This document shows, one piece after another, positions 1 to 7,485 of a stretch of 8,979 nt of DNA. The stretch comes from Candidatus Dojkabacteria bacterium (lineage in GTDB: Bacteria; Patescibacteriota; Dojkabacteria; SC72). The notes beneath the pieces were generated by a model. That model ran no database searches, was not told where the DNA came from, and saw nothing but the letters and a program-made list of their open reading frames with translations. Numbering within the stretch: position 1 is the first letter of the stretch; every line of letters starts with the position of its first letter. The stretch covers positions 1 to 8,979 of the forward strand of contig JAAZIL010000082.1 in assembly GCA_012800885.1 (NCBI GenBank), given 5' to 3'. Position numbers and translations under genes: made by a program.

Positions 1-95
1 CTACTCTAGCGATTCTGTGGTTTCGGGGTCTATTTTTTTATCTTCGGATATAAAATTAAAACCCCCATAAACCCAATCCCATCACACGCTAGTAG
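1..95 (+). other. Structured RNA hairpin leading into the hammerhead
   Basis: No coding frame is convincing here, but the sequence folds as a long irregular hairpin on the + strand. CTAGCG (6-11) pairs with CGCTAG (87-92); TGTG (16-19) can pair with CACA (83-86); GGTTT (19-23) pairs with AAACC (69-73), sharing G19 with the previous helix; GGGGT (25-29) pairs with ACCCC (61-65). The tip is a C(UUCG)G tetraloop at 42-47 closed by TATC/GATA (39-42/47-50). Outer bases CTA (1-3) could pair with TAG (93-95), which would invade the ribozyme strand at 94-97. The element may be cut off by the window edge. I do not recognise a known RNA family. The structure was folded by eye, so individual helices are tentative. 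Confidence 0.5.
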
Positions 96-176
96 TCTCT
101 AGGATTAAATATTTATTAAAATATATATCCTACTGATGAGTCTAAAAATATCTATATATTTTAAAGACGAAAGACT
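94..176 (+). ncRNA. Type III hammerhead self-cleaving ribozyme
   Basis: All conserved core parts of a hammerhead are present in order. Stem III is AGTC (94-97) paired with GACT (173-176), next to the U98-A172 pair. The cleavage triplet is C97-T98-C99 (NUH), so cleavage is predicted between 99 and 100. Stem I is TAGGAT (100-105) with ATCCTA (127-132), then an internal loop (106-108/125-126), six more pairs (109-114/119-124) and loop ATTA. The core CTGATGA is at 133-139. Stem II is GTCT (140-143) with AGAC (165-168), a small internal loop (144/163-164), seven more pairs (145-151/156-162) and loop CTAT. The core GAAA is at 169-172. Stem III is the open stem, which defines type III. The internal loops of stems I and II are where loop-loop tertiary contacts usually form. 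Cleavage would leave a downstream RNA of about 125 bases up to the terminator. The host transcript starts left of the window or near its edge; its function is unknown. Confidence 0.93.
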
Positions 177-198
177 TTTTCCAAAATTACTTACGGAG

Positions 199-227
199 GG
201 GACATCTTAGGATGTCCCTTTTTATTT
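199..227 (+). terminator. Intrinsic terminator after the ribozyme
   Basis: GGGACATC (199-206) pairs perfectly with GATGTCCC (211-218) around a TTAG loop, followed by TTTTTATTT (219-227). The T-tract is only on the + strand side, so it ends + strand transcription, i.e. the ribozyme-bearing RNA, 22 bases after stem III. The T-tract overlaps the stop codon of the minus-strand glycosyltransferase gene (stop at 222-224). On the minus strand the hairpin lacks a U-tail and is at best a weak terminator for that operon. Confidence 0.85.
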
Positions 228-1049
228 AACTACCCTTCTAAATATCTCAAAGCTTTTCATAAACAGAGAAGAAGGAAATATACTAAGAACCCTAACCCCT
301 ATCTTTTGTATATACCATATAACATACTCCCTAAATGTAGGCTTAATATTTAACTCTTTTATAGCCCATTTCCTAATATCATCTGTCTTTTTAAAATGAT
401 CTAACATCTTAGATTGAGATTCTGTTTTAAAAGTCATCCTGTATTTAAGTACAGTATCCTCTAGATTATGATACTCTCCCTTAGTACTAAGTATTAGAAA
501 AAACTTAACATCTTCTACCTTCCACATATTCTCTGGATACAAACCTATCTCTTCTACAGTACTCTTTCTCAGTGTTACTGCTGGGTGTGCGAAAGGTTGA
601 AAAAGGAATCTATTCCTCTTTATGTCTTTATCCTCTACTGCATACTCTCTATGACCTGTGATATTGCTATCTTCATCTATAATATCTATCTGTCCACCAA
701 TGGCTACACAGTTTGGATTAGATTCTAAATATTTCACTTGCTTCTCTATCCTAGTAGGATACATAATATCATCTGCATCCATTCTAGCAATATATTTCCC
801 TTTTGATCTTCTTATCCCTATATTAATAACATTACCTAAACCGTTCTGTTTCTCTACAGGTAATACTGTAATCCTCTCTCCATACTCTTTTAATATATTT
901 AATGTATTATCTGTACTAGCATCATCTACAACAATTATCTCTATATCTCTGTATGTTTGATTAATACAGCTATCTATAGCCTCTTTAACATATTTCTCTC
1001 CATTATGTACAGGTATAACTATAGATACCAGAGGATTACTTTTTTTCAT
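222..1049 (-). CDS. Family 2 glycosyltransferase
   Basis: A cytoplasmic or membrane-associated GT-A fold enzyme of 275 residues that transfers a sugar from a nucleotide-sugar donor, probably during surface polysaccharide assembly. The N-terminus has the GT2 start VSIVIPVHNG (8-17), then the nucleotide-binding VDDAS (41-45), the metal-binding DADD (91-94) after KYIARM, an acceptor-side HPAV (155-158), and ED (179-180) at the usual place of the catalytic base. The last 40 residues are basic and amphipathic, without a clear membrane segment. The start is supported by a strong Shine-Dalgarno (AAAGGAG) upstream of the ATG. The gene overlaps the end of the preceding large glycosyltransferase gene by 14 bases, so the two are probably translationally coupled. 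The specific sugar and acceptor cannot be told from sequence. Family call is secure. Confidence 0.95.
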   Translation of the reverse strand: MKKSNPLVSIVIPVHNGEKYVKEAIDSCINQTYRDIEIIVVDDASTDNTLNILKEYGERITVLPVEKQNGLGNVINIGIRRSKGKYIARMDADDIMYPTRIEKQVKYLESNPNCVAIGGQIDIIDEDSNITGHREYAVEDKDIKRNRFLFQPFAHPAVTLRKSTVEEIGLYPENMWKVEDVKFFLILSTKGEYHNLEDTVLKYRMTFKTESQSKMLDHFKKTDDIRKWAIKELNIKPTFREYVIWYIQKIGVRVLSIFPSSLFMKSFEIFRRVVK

Positions 1050-4000
1050 CTTTTCTCTCCTTTACTAATTTAACAATTAAATAACTCCCTGTTATTACAA
1101 TCAGAATATATCCTAAATAGGAGAGTATATTGGGCCAATATATAACAGACACTGTATTAAAGTCTAGGTTGCTAACATCCCAACCCTGTTTCCAATTATT
1201 AATACTTACCTTTCTATCTTTCCCTAAAATAGAGAAAAAAATACCTCTTCTTGATACAGCCATCCACCCAGATGATTCTGCCTGAGGTATTGATACAAGC
1301 AGATACTCCTTATCTTGGGGTATATCGTCTCTCTTAATTTTGTAGTAAGTATTATTTGTCCAATTAAATACACTCGACATCTCTACTTGAGCATAATCTT
1401 TACTATCTTGTTGTGTATAGGCAAGAGTTTCCCATGAGCTAGGTAGTTGCATAAATACAAACTCTTTAAGAATATTCTGTGTAGTTAGTGTATAGCTTGT
1501 TGAAGCATAAATTACATTCAGAAGCTTCTCACCACTATCACCACTTATTACATTCATATATGATGAAGTACCATCACTCAACAGCATATCTTGAAACCAA
1601 CACTTGCTCTCTCTATCATATATCAAACAGAGACTGGATGGTGCATTTGATAGATTTATTCCTTTCCAATACACCAGGTATTTTGACATAGGATCTGTAA
1701 CAAAGAGAGAAGCGGTCTGATTGATGTAATCATTCTCTACCTTGTGATACATTCCTTCATAATTCTTTATCTCAAAAATCTCTGTCTCTGAATCAGATTG
1801 GTTAGGTTGCCACACGGTATGAGTTTTTTCTCTCCCATTAAAAAGATATCCCCTCTTTCCAATAACTACCGGTATATGTATCAGATAGGTTTCTCTATCA
1901 TCTAAAAAGATATCTCTCGGTTCCCAAATATCAGAAGATACACCCTCCTTTAATACATTCTTGACAGGCGAAACTAATATAGTGATATTTCTAAAAAGAG
2001 ACTCTGATGAGAAACTCTTTGCTAAGCTTGATGTATACAAAATCAGAGAGATATTTTCACCTTTACCAATTACTGTATCTAGAAGTAAGTCTACATCACC
2101 ATACAGAGAGTCCGAAACAAGAAATTTCTCCTCATTCAGACATTTCTGTCTCTGCTCTGAGAAAATACAATATCCTGGAATATTCTTCTGCTCCGTTTCC
2201 CAGTTAATCTTTACCCTAATCACACTCTTCTGATTAGCATCAATTGGGATATTGGCATAGATACAGGGAGAGTCACTAGACCCACTTAGTTGGAAACCTG
2301 AAGCAACCTCTTGTTTAGTAACCAATGTACTTTCCACAACTCTCGCACCAGAGCAATCACTTCCTTTACTTTCAAATAATAATGGTTGCATATCTATACT
2401 CTGAAAATTATCTTGTGAGATACCGTACACCTTAGGATATGAACTATACTCATTCTCTATTGTTACACCTTTGCGAAGAGTATCTTTAGTAAAAGCATGG
2501 CCTCCAACAACATAGTAATCGTAGGTTCCTGAGAACGATGTAAACGGTTTTATGGATTTATCACCGTACACATAAGGATAGGACGGAGATAACATAATGT
2601 TCCCATTAAGGTATTCTACCTTTGTTGGTAAGCCATACAATGTCTCCTCCCCTATATTTAAATTCAGATAAGTGCTAAACCCCTGGTAAACAAACTCTCC
2701 AACTATCTCATTATTCTCTATCCTTAAATTACTTGTATCTATACTAAATGGTGAGAGAGAAGGGTACTTTGGTTTCTCTTTTACAAAAACATCCTTACTA
2801 TCTATACCTGATAATGACTCTGAATACATCTTTTCTTCGGATGCAGGTACTTCAAAAAGAGTAAGAAAATCTTTCTCCCACACTATACTGTAATCATTCA
2901 GCATATCTAAAACCTCATCTATATCCACATTAAAAGAGTATCCTTCATCTTTAATACTCCGATCTAACAGTATATATTTGACATCATATCTATGGATTAG
3001 TTGTAAGAATTCTTCACTGTTTCCAGATCTAACTACATTCTGTATCTTTAACATAGCATCTTCTCCAACCTTAGAACCCACTGCTAAAGATATATCCATC
3101 ACTGGATTTGGGATAATATATGATATGAATTGAGAACCCCAGAAACCCCATTCATACTCTCTGAAGTAATTGTTGTTAGATGGAGGCATGTAATATATCC
3201 TTGAGGTCGAATCTTTCTCAATAAGGTAATCTTTTAATTCATAATATTGATTCGGTAATGATACCAATGATCTTTTTGAAAAGATATCTCCTCTAAACAA
3301 ATACTCCGAATATATTAATTGGAGAATGCAGAGAGAAACAAAGAGTGTTAGGTAAAAAAATCTCTTGAATTTCTTTTTAGTAATAAATGATGCAAAGAAA
3401 TCCACTAAGTAAACAATACCGAAGGTAGAGAGAATTGTAAGAGATATTAAGTATGTTTGTCCTACTTTGGATATCGGCCATCTAAATACCTGTTTAAACA
3501 GAGGTATATATCTTTGCATAAGTTCGAAAAGAGATGCAAAAGGAGGATTAAGAACTTTAATGATAAAAAGAGACCCTAACCCAAGTACTGTCCAAAATAG
3601 TATTTTGTAATTCTTTTTAATAAGTCCGAATACTGTACCTAGTAGTGCGAAAAATGCCGGCAAAAGACCCAATACCTTGTAGAAATCATATGTATTGTAA
3701 AGCTCTGTCATTGGAAATATATATTTCTCCTTGCTCTGTTCAAAAAGAGTACGATTGTAAAATCTAGCAGAATTAATTAATGTCTGCATATCTGTTTCTA
3801 AATCTATAACACTAGAAGTGATAGTCCTGTTAGTATATGAGTCAATAATGTCCGAACTCGTAGTAAGTGTATAATGAACAAATGGCAATATCCAGAATAG
3901 CTGAGATATTACGATTAATCCTACAGTTCTAATTATATCATCTCTTTTTCTCTTCCTACTCTTTTTAACAGTTAGGTTAACAAAAATTGTAAATACAAGT

Positions 4001-4656
4001 AAAAAGACAAAATCTACTACAAACAGTGTTGCTATTACACTAGTTGATGTAAAAAGTACAAGGCTTAGGAAAAAGAATATTAAATTCTTAATATCACTTC
4101 TCTGTGAATATCTGTAAACAAAAAGTAAGAGTAATGGTAGAAATGCAAAATTAGCAATATATGGAGCCATACTCTGATAAAACAGCCACATTGTCCAAAG
4201 TGTAGAGAAATACAGGATACCACCTATTAAGAATCCCCAATTTGAATAACTTTTTAATTTACTCTCTTTTAATATCTCTTTTGTTAAAGATGCAATAGAT
4301 AGAGACCCTGTAAGCATGCAAAACAAATAAAAAAGTTGACCTAGTAACCAAGAAGGTATAAAAGTATTAAAAAGTAGAAAAATAGTAGATCTAAGTAGAT
4401 CAGCCTGTTCACTCTCTGATGCAAAGCCCAATACTCTGTATCCTCTCCATGCTGGAGATTGAATATATCTGGACACAGAGATAGAGGGGTTTAATTCCGG
4501 GGAGTAGTTATCATTAGAGAGTAGATACCTACCTTTACTAATAGAGACTACACATACTAATAGTAAAACTAGTATTAAAAGTATCTGTGGGTATGATTTT
4601 GTTAGAAATCTTTTAATATTTTCAAAACTAATAACCTTACTATTTTTTCTTTTCAT
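1036..4656 (-). CDS. Giant GT-C-type membrane glycosyltransferase, AftD-like
   Basis: A 1206-residue envelope protein. The first ~455 residues hold about 12 hydrophobic segments (first at about 23-40, last at about 431-452). The first outer loop carries SNDNYSPE (47-54), with D49 a candidate GT-C catalytic acid. Residues ~455-1175 form a large, mostly beta, extracytoplasmic region, closed by one C-terminal membrane helix (about 1176-1196) and a basic tail. This N-terminal polytopic / large outer region / C-terminal anchor order matches AftD-type arabinofuranosyltransferases and related GT-C enzymes, which use lipid-phosphate-linked sugars outside the membrane. The outer region contains two related beta modules, each with a Cys-x8-Cys ending in Lys-Cys (C830/C839 and C1010/C1019). 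The GT2 gene follows with overlap, which supports a glycan-assembly operon. No Shine-Dalgarno precedes the ATG; AT-rich -10-like sequence (TATATT, 4668-4663) ends six bases before it. A YfhO-like assignment is the main alternative; the substrate is unknown. Confidence 0.8.
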   Translation of the reverse strand: MKRKNSKVISFENIKRFLTKSYPQILLILVLLLVCVVSISKGRYLLSNDNYSPELNPSISVSRYIQSPAWRGYRVLGFASESEQADLLRSTIFLLFNTFIPSWLLGQLFYLFCMLTGSLSIASLTKEILKESKLKSYSNWGFLIGGILYFSTLWTMWLFYQSMAPYIANFAFLPLLLLFVYRYSQRSDIKNLIFFFLSLVLFTSTSVIATLFVVDFVFLLVFTIFVNLTVKKSRKRKRDDIIRTVGLIVISQLFWILPFVHYTLTTSSDIIDSYTNRTITSSVIDLETDMQTLINSARFYNRTLFEQSKEKYIFPMTELYNTYDFYKVLGLLPAFFALLGTVFGLIKKNYKILFWTVLGLGSLFIIKVLNPPFASLFELMQRYIPLFKQVFRWPISKVGQTYLISLTILSTFGIVYLVDFFASFITKKKFKRFFYLTLFVSLCILQLIYSEYLFRGDIFSKRSLVSLPNQYYELKDYLIEKDSTSRIYYMPPSNNNYFREYEWGFWGSQFISYIIPNPVMDISLAVGSKVGEDAMLKIQNVVRSGNSEEFLQLIHRYDVKYILLDRSIKDEGYSFNVDIDEVLDMLNDYSIVWEKDFLTLFEVPASEEKMYSESLSGIDSKDVFVKEKPKYPSLSPFSIDTSNLRIENNEIVGEFVYQGFSTYLNLNIGEETLYGLPTKVEYLNGNIMLSPSYPYVYGDKSIKPFTSFSGTYDYYVVGGHAFTKDTLRKGVTIENEYSSYPKVYGISQDNFQSIDMQPLLFESKGSDCSGARVVESTLVTKQEVASGFQLSGSSDSPCIYANIPIDANQKSVIRVKINWETEQKNIPGYCIFSEQRQKCLNEEKFLVSDSLYGDVDLLLDTVIGKGENISLILYTSSLAKSFSSESLFRNITILVSPVKNVLKEGVSSDIWEPRDIFLDDRETYLIHIPVVIGKRGYLFNGREKTHTVWQPNQSDSETEIFEIKNYEGMYHKVENDYINQTASLFVTDPMSKYLVYWKGINLSNAPSSLCLIYDRESKCWFQDMLLSDGTSSYMNVISGDSGEKLLNVIYASTSYTLTTQNILKEFVFMQLPSSWETLAYTQQDSKDYAQVEMSSVFNWTNNTYYKIKRDDIPQDKEYLLVSIPQAESSGWMAVSRRGIFFSILGKDRKVSINNWKQGWDVSNLDFNTVSVIYWPNILSYLGYILIVITGSYLIVKLVKERKDEKK

Positions 4657-4763
4657 AGTATAAATATATCAAATAATAGGTATATCTACGAATATTTTAG
4701 GTTGACATATTAGGAGTGAAGTAATAAGCTTAATATACGTATTAACATATTCAAATATACATT
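4657..4763. promoter_or_regulatory. Divergent promoter region
   Basis: These 107 bases separate two divergently transcribed units, so both promoters must lie here or inside the genes. On the + strand a perfect -35-like TTGACA is at 4702-4707, but the best -10-like sequences lie at poor spacing (TAATAA at 4722-4727, 14 bases; TAATAT at 4731-4736, 23 bases). AAATATACATT runs straight into the ATG at 4764. On the minus strand TATATT (4668-4663) and TATACT (4662-4657) sit directly upstream of the ATG at 4656. The 8-base palindrome ATACGTAT is near the middle and could be a regulator site, though this is weak. Neither start codon has a Shine-Dalgarno. Confidence 0.5.
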
Positions 4764-5636
4764 ATGTCTACTTCTAATCCAAATATAGAGAATCTGTACA
4801 GTTGGACTCCAGATAGAGGACAGGAGCAAGAGAATGTAACTCATACACCTTCATTTGAGCCGTTACAACCTTCGATAGAAAAGAGTACTGATCAAACAGT
4901 AGAGAAGGGTGATACGGAGGCTAAAGAGAACTTTTTGCAAGAGATAAAGAGAATGAGGAAGGAGGCTCACAGAGAAGCTATTAAAGAGAATAAAGAAAGG
5001 AACAGAGGATTTACAGCTAAAAAAATGTCAAGCAATTATCTACAGTTTGTTAAAGACCAAGAACAGTTATCTAAGGAATACAAAGAACAACATGACAGAG
5101 AGTTGAGTGAGAAGACATACTCTGTTCTAGAGAGAGATATTCAGTATGAACGGAAACAGAGAGAAGAATTACAAAAAATTGTTAATAGACTACAAAGGCG
5201 GAATGAGAAACAAGGCAAAGAGATAGAAGAACTAAAAGATCTTGTAAATACTCTAGTGAAGGATATAGAGGAACTTAAAAAGCAACTGGTTCAAATAGAA
5301 CCTAAGGAAACTGAGCAGGAACCTCCAGTAAAACCTCTAATAGAAGAAAAAACTGTCCCTATAATAAAAGCTTTTAAAAATGATGAACATATATCTCAAT
5401 GGAGATACGAATATCCTGAGTATTCTAAAGAGAGTGAGGACACTCAACAACAGTTAGTCCAAGAGGAAGATACTCTTCAAGAAGATAAACCAACACCTCA
5501 AGCTCCTCCAGAGATAAAGGATATTAAAATAGAGGAAGAAAAAAGAAAAAGAGAGTTAGTACTGAAGTTGACAATTCAAGCTAGCGCTATAATCCCATCT
5601 TCCTCAACAGATACTCCATCTAACATTAATGAGTAG
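4764..5636 (+). CDS. Coiled-coil protein of unknown function
   Basis: I do not recognise a family for this 290-residue protein. It is very rich in Glu, Lys and Gln, has no signal peptide, membrane segment or Cys, and is probably cytoplasmic. Residues ~1-50 are polar and likely disordered; ~52-118 are charged and helical; ~122-178 show a clear coiled coil with heptad-spaced Leu/Ile/Val (for example LKDLVNTLVKDIEELKKQL around 157-175). From ~179 it becomes acidic and proline-rich and presumably disordered, ending in a Ser/Thr-rich tail. It leads a two-gene + strand unit, and its stop overlaps the next start by 8 bases. The ATG has no Shine-Dalgarno. A scaffold or partner-binding role would fit, but that is only inference. 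It is a real gene by length, codon-like composition and coupling. Confidence 0.85.
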   Translation: MSTSNPNIENLYSWTPDRGQEQENVTHTPSFEPLQPSIEKSTDQTVEKGDTEAKENFLQEIKRMRKEAHREAIKENKERNRGFTAKKMSSNYLQFVKDQEQLSKEYKEQHDRELSEKTYSVLERDIQYERKQREELQKIVNRLQRRNEKQGKEIEELKDLVNTLVKDIEELKKQLVQIEPKETEQEPPVKPLIEEKTVPIIKAFKNDEHISQWRYEYPEYSKESEDTQQQLVQEEDTLQEDKPTPQAPPEIKDIKIEEEKRKRELVLKLTIQASAIIPSSSTDTPSNINE

Positions 5637-6060
5637 AAATATGTATCAAGAGATAATGAGTAAAGTTAAAGAATTAGTAGGAGATGATGAAGCTATTGCT
5701 AAGAAGCTTTATCCAATTATAACGGAGCTTGTATTTGAAACTCTCTTTACTAAACTAGCCAAAATTACTACTGTAGAAGAACTAGAAACATACAGTAGAA
5801 GAATGGAGGAATCTAAATCTCCTCAACATTTACAGACCATAATAAATGAAATAGTCACAACAGTATACGGTGAGAATGCTGTACAAGAATTTAAAAATGA
5901 ATACTTCAATCAAATAGATAAACTAAAAGAGAATATGGATGAAGCAAGGAATCTAATTGAAAAATCTAAACAAGGAGATCCAGAAGCATTACAGAAGATA
6001 AACCAAGCTAAAAATACAAAGATATATCAAAGGATAGCAGATCTACAATCCTCTACTTAA
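5629..6060 (+). CDS. Small helical protein of unknown function
   Basis: This 143-residue, largely alpha-helical protein has no signal peptide or membrane segment. A hydrophobic helix at about 27-45 (PIITELVFETLFTKLA) is followed by ETYSRRMEESKSPQHLQTII (53-72) and a charged C-terminal helix pair (about 83-139). The alternation of a hydrophobic helix, a polar turn and a second helix loosely recalls short uncharacterised proteins of candidate-phylum bacteria (DUF5663-like), but this comparison is from memory and weak. It starts inside the stop of the coiled-coil gene (ATGAGTAG, 5629-5636), and with no Shine-Dalgarno it is probably translated by coupling; ATGs at codons 5 and 10 are alternative starts. 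The partner gene suggests that the two products act together. The 3' end overlaps the convergent recombinase gene by 8 bases. Confidence 0.85.
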   Translation: MSRNMYQEIMSKVKELVGDDEAIAKKLYPIITELVFETLFTKLAKITTVEELETYSRRMEESKSPQHLQTIINEIVTTVYGENAVQEFKNEYFNQIDKLKENMDEARNLIEKSKQGDPEALQKINQAKNTKIYQRIADLQSST

Positions 6061-6077
6061 GAGGATGACTTTTTTTT
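6048..6077 (+). terminator. Intrinsic terminator across the stop codon
   Basis: ATCCTCT (6048-6054) pairs perfectly with AGAGGAT (6060-6066) around loop ACTTA, followed by GAC and eight T residues (6070-6077). It ends the + strand coiled-coil/helical protein unit. The left arm and loop contain the last codons and the TAA stop of that gene, and the whole element lies in the final codons of the convergent recombinase gene. The three-base gap before the T-tract makes it slightly less than ideal. No T-tract exists on the minus side. Confidence 0.7.
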
Positions 6078-7471
6078 ACAGTTTCTTCAGCAAATTTCTC
6101 ACTTGCATGAACATACCTAGTAGTTGTATCTAGGCTCTCGTGACCCAGTAGTATCTGTAGTGCAACTGGACTAGCTCCCTGTTCTGCCATGTATGTAGCA
6201 AAACCGTGTCTTAGACTGTGTGCAGATGTTGGAATCTGTATACCTAATCTTCTTCTGTAATCCGCTATTTTTTCTTGAAAATAGTTAGTAGATAATCTAG
6301 AATTCTCTTTTCTACTATTTAAACCTACAAATGGAATAAATAGGGCAGGGGAGTTAAACTTCTCTAAAAAACCACTCTTTCTATAACTCTCTACCAGATT
6401 AATATACTTCCTATTCTCTGAATCGAATACTTCTAGATTTAAACCCTCTGAGAAAGAACCCTCTTCTTTTGTTTCATGACGTTTCACAGAATGTTTCTCT
6501 ATCCCTAAATCTGTAAACAATTTATCAATATTTCCTGGTTGTTCCTCTTTCTCTCTATCCAAAAAAGCATACTCTAGTCTTAACTTTAAATACTTATTCA
6601 ACCATCCAAGAGATCTAGGTGTCATATATACAGCTCTCTCTTTTTTACCTTTGCCCAACACATATATCTTACCCTCAACATTGAGTTGCTCAATATCTAA
6701 ACCAATTAATTCTGAAATACGTACCCCTGTAGCAAAAAGCATCTCCAACATACATCTATTTCTCAATGCAACACGCTCATCTTGTTCAAACTCCATAGGT
6801 GCTTCAATTAATTTAACCAATTCTTCTAAAGAAGCAACCTTTTTAACTTTTTTCTCTCCTCTTAACATCTTTATTCCATCAGGAGGAATTGGAATATCTA
6901 AATCCCATTCAATTCTAAATTTTAAATATGATCTTAAGGCTGATAACATTCTATTAATACTTCTAGTACTCAAACCATCTGTACTTCTTGCTCGAGAATT
7001 TAATGGCTTTTCTAAAACCCCAAGTGAACCGTACACCTTACTGTACACCTGGGCTAGGAAGTCATCCTTATATGACAGTGTCGACCCGTCTGAGTCCTTA
7101 TCTTCTTTTTCAACACTCTTACTAGGTGTATTCATACTACCAAGTTTTTTAACAGGCCTTACTGAGCCTGTAGGAGCTTTTCCTTGTAATAAGCCTTTAT
7201 CCAAACTGCTTTCTAGAGATTCCCTCCTTACTTTATCCAGATCTTTCAGGTGATTTCCACTAGATAGATACCCTTTGTAATTAGAGATGTCTTGTTTTGT
7301 TAAATTCTCAAATTTAATGTTATTAAAAAAAAGAAAAACACTAAAAATAGCAAGATCTCTAGCATAATTAATAATGGTTTGAGGACTGTATGCATTATTC
7401 TGTAAATCTAAAAGGTACTCATCCTGCATAGGTAATTTAGGAATACCTTTAAGAAGCTCTGACTTTCTCAT
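6053..7471 (-). CDS. Xer-like tyrosine recombinase with two large insertions
   Basis: A site-specific DNA recombinase of 472 residues. All catalytic residues of the Xer family are visible: R251 (GVRISEL), K274 (GKGKKER), H418 and R421 (HSLRH), H444 (LLGHES) and the nucleophile Y453 (TRYVH). The spacing H418-R421-H444-Y453 is exactly that of E. coli XerD. The protein is much longer than the roughly 300-residue XerC/XerD. About 90 extra residues (around 75-165) interrupt the N-terminal core-binding domain; they are polar and low in complexity. About 70 extra residues (around 303-375) lie between K274 and H418 in the catalytic domain. It may be the chromosome dimer-resolving Xer enzyme or a mobile-element integrase; no other element genes are near, which favours the former. 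The ATG has no Shine-Dalgarno but a TATAAT just upstream. Confidence 0.92.
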   Translation of the reverse strand: MRKSELLKGIPKLPMQDEYLLDLQNNAYSPQTIINYARDLAIFSVFLFFNNIKFENLTKQDISNYKGYLSSGNHLKDLDKVRRESLESSLDKGLLQGKAPTGSVRPVKKLGSMNTPSKSVEKEDKDSDGSTLSYKDDFLAQVYSKVYGSLGVLEKPLNSRARSTDGLSTRSINRMLSALRSYLKFRIEWDLDIPIPPDGIKMLRGEKKVKKVASLEELVKLIEAPMEFEQDERVALRNRCMLEMLFATGVRISELIGLDIEQLNVEGKIYVLGKGKKERAVYMTPRSLGWLNKYLKLRLEYAFLDREKEEQPGNIDKLFTDLGIEKHSVKRHETKEEGSFSEGLNLEVFDSENRKYINLVESYRKSGFLEKFNSPALFIPFVGLNSRKENSRLSTNYFQEKIADYRRRLGIQIPTSAHSLRHGFATYMAEQGASPVALQILLGHESLDTTTRYVHASEKFAEETVKKSHPLK

Positions 7472-7485
7472 ATGTATATATTATA
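7472..7485 (-). promoter_or_regulatory. -10 box of a probably leaderless recombinase mRNA
   Basis: On the minus strand a perfect TATAAT (7485-7480) ends eight bases before the recombinase ATG (7471). Normal -10 to start-site spacing places transcription initiation at or within a base or two of the ATG, so the mRNA would be leaderless. No Shine-Dalgarno lies in between. The upstream -35 is weak: CTTTGA lies about 16 bases further upstream. Confidence 0.55.

Noticed and set aside
658..960. Open frame of 100 codons on the + strand, antisense to the GT2 gene
   Set aside because: A shadow of the GT2 coding sequence; the hydrophobic product arises from antisense reading of an AT-rich gene. The short antisense frames within 1488-2233 were rejected for the same reason.
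2004..2015. Second hammerhead-like core, CTGATGA directly followed by GAAAC
   Set aside because: There is no stem II between the two core parts and no matching stem III or cleavage triplet; it lies within the coding sequence of the GT-C gene, so it is chance.
6651..7253. Open frame of 200 codons on the + strand, antisense to the recombinase
   Set aside because: The opposite strand encodes a recombinase with complete catalytic motifs; the antisense product resembles no family and has no translation signal.
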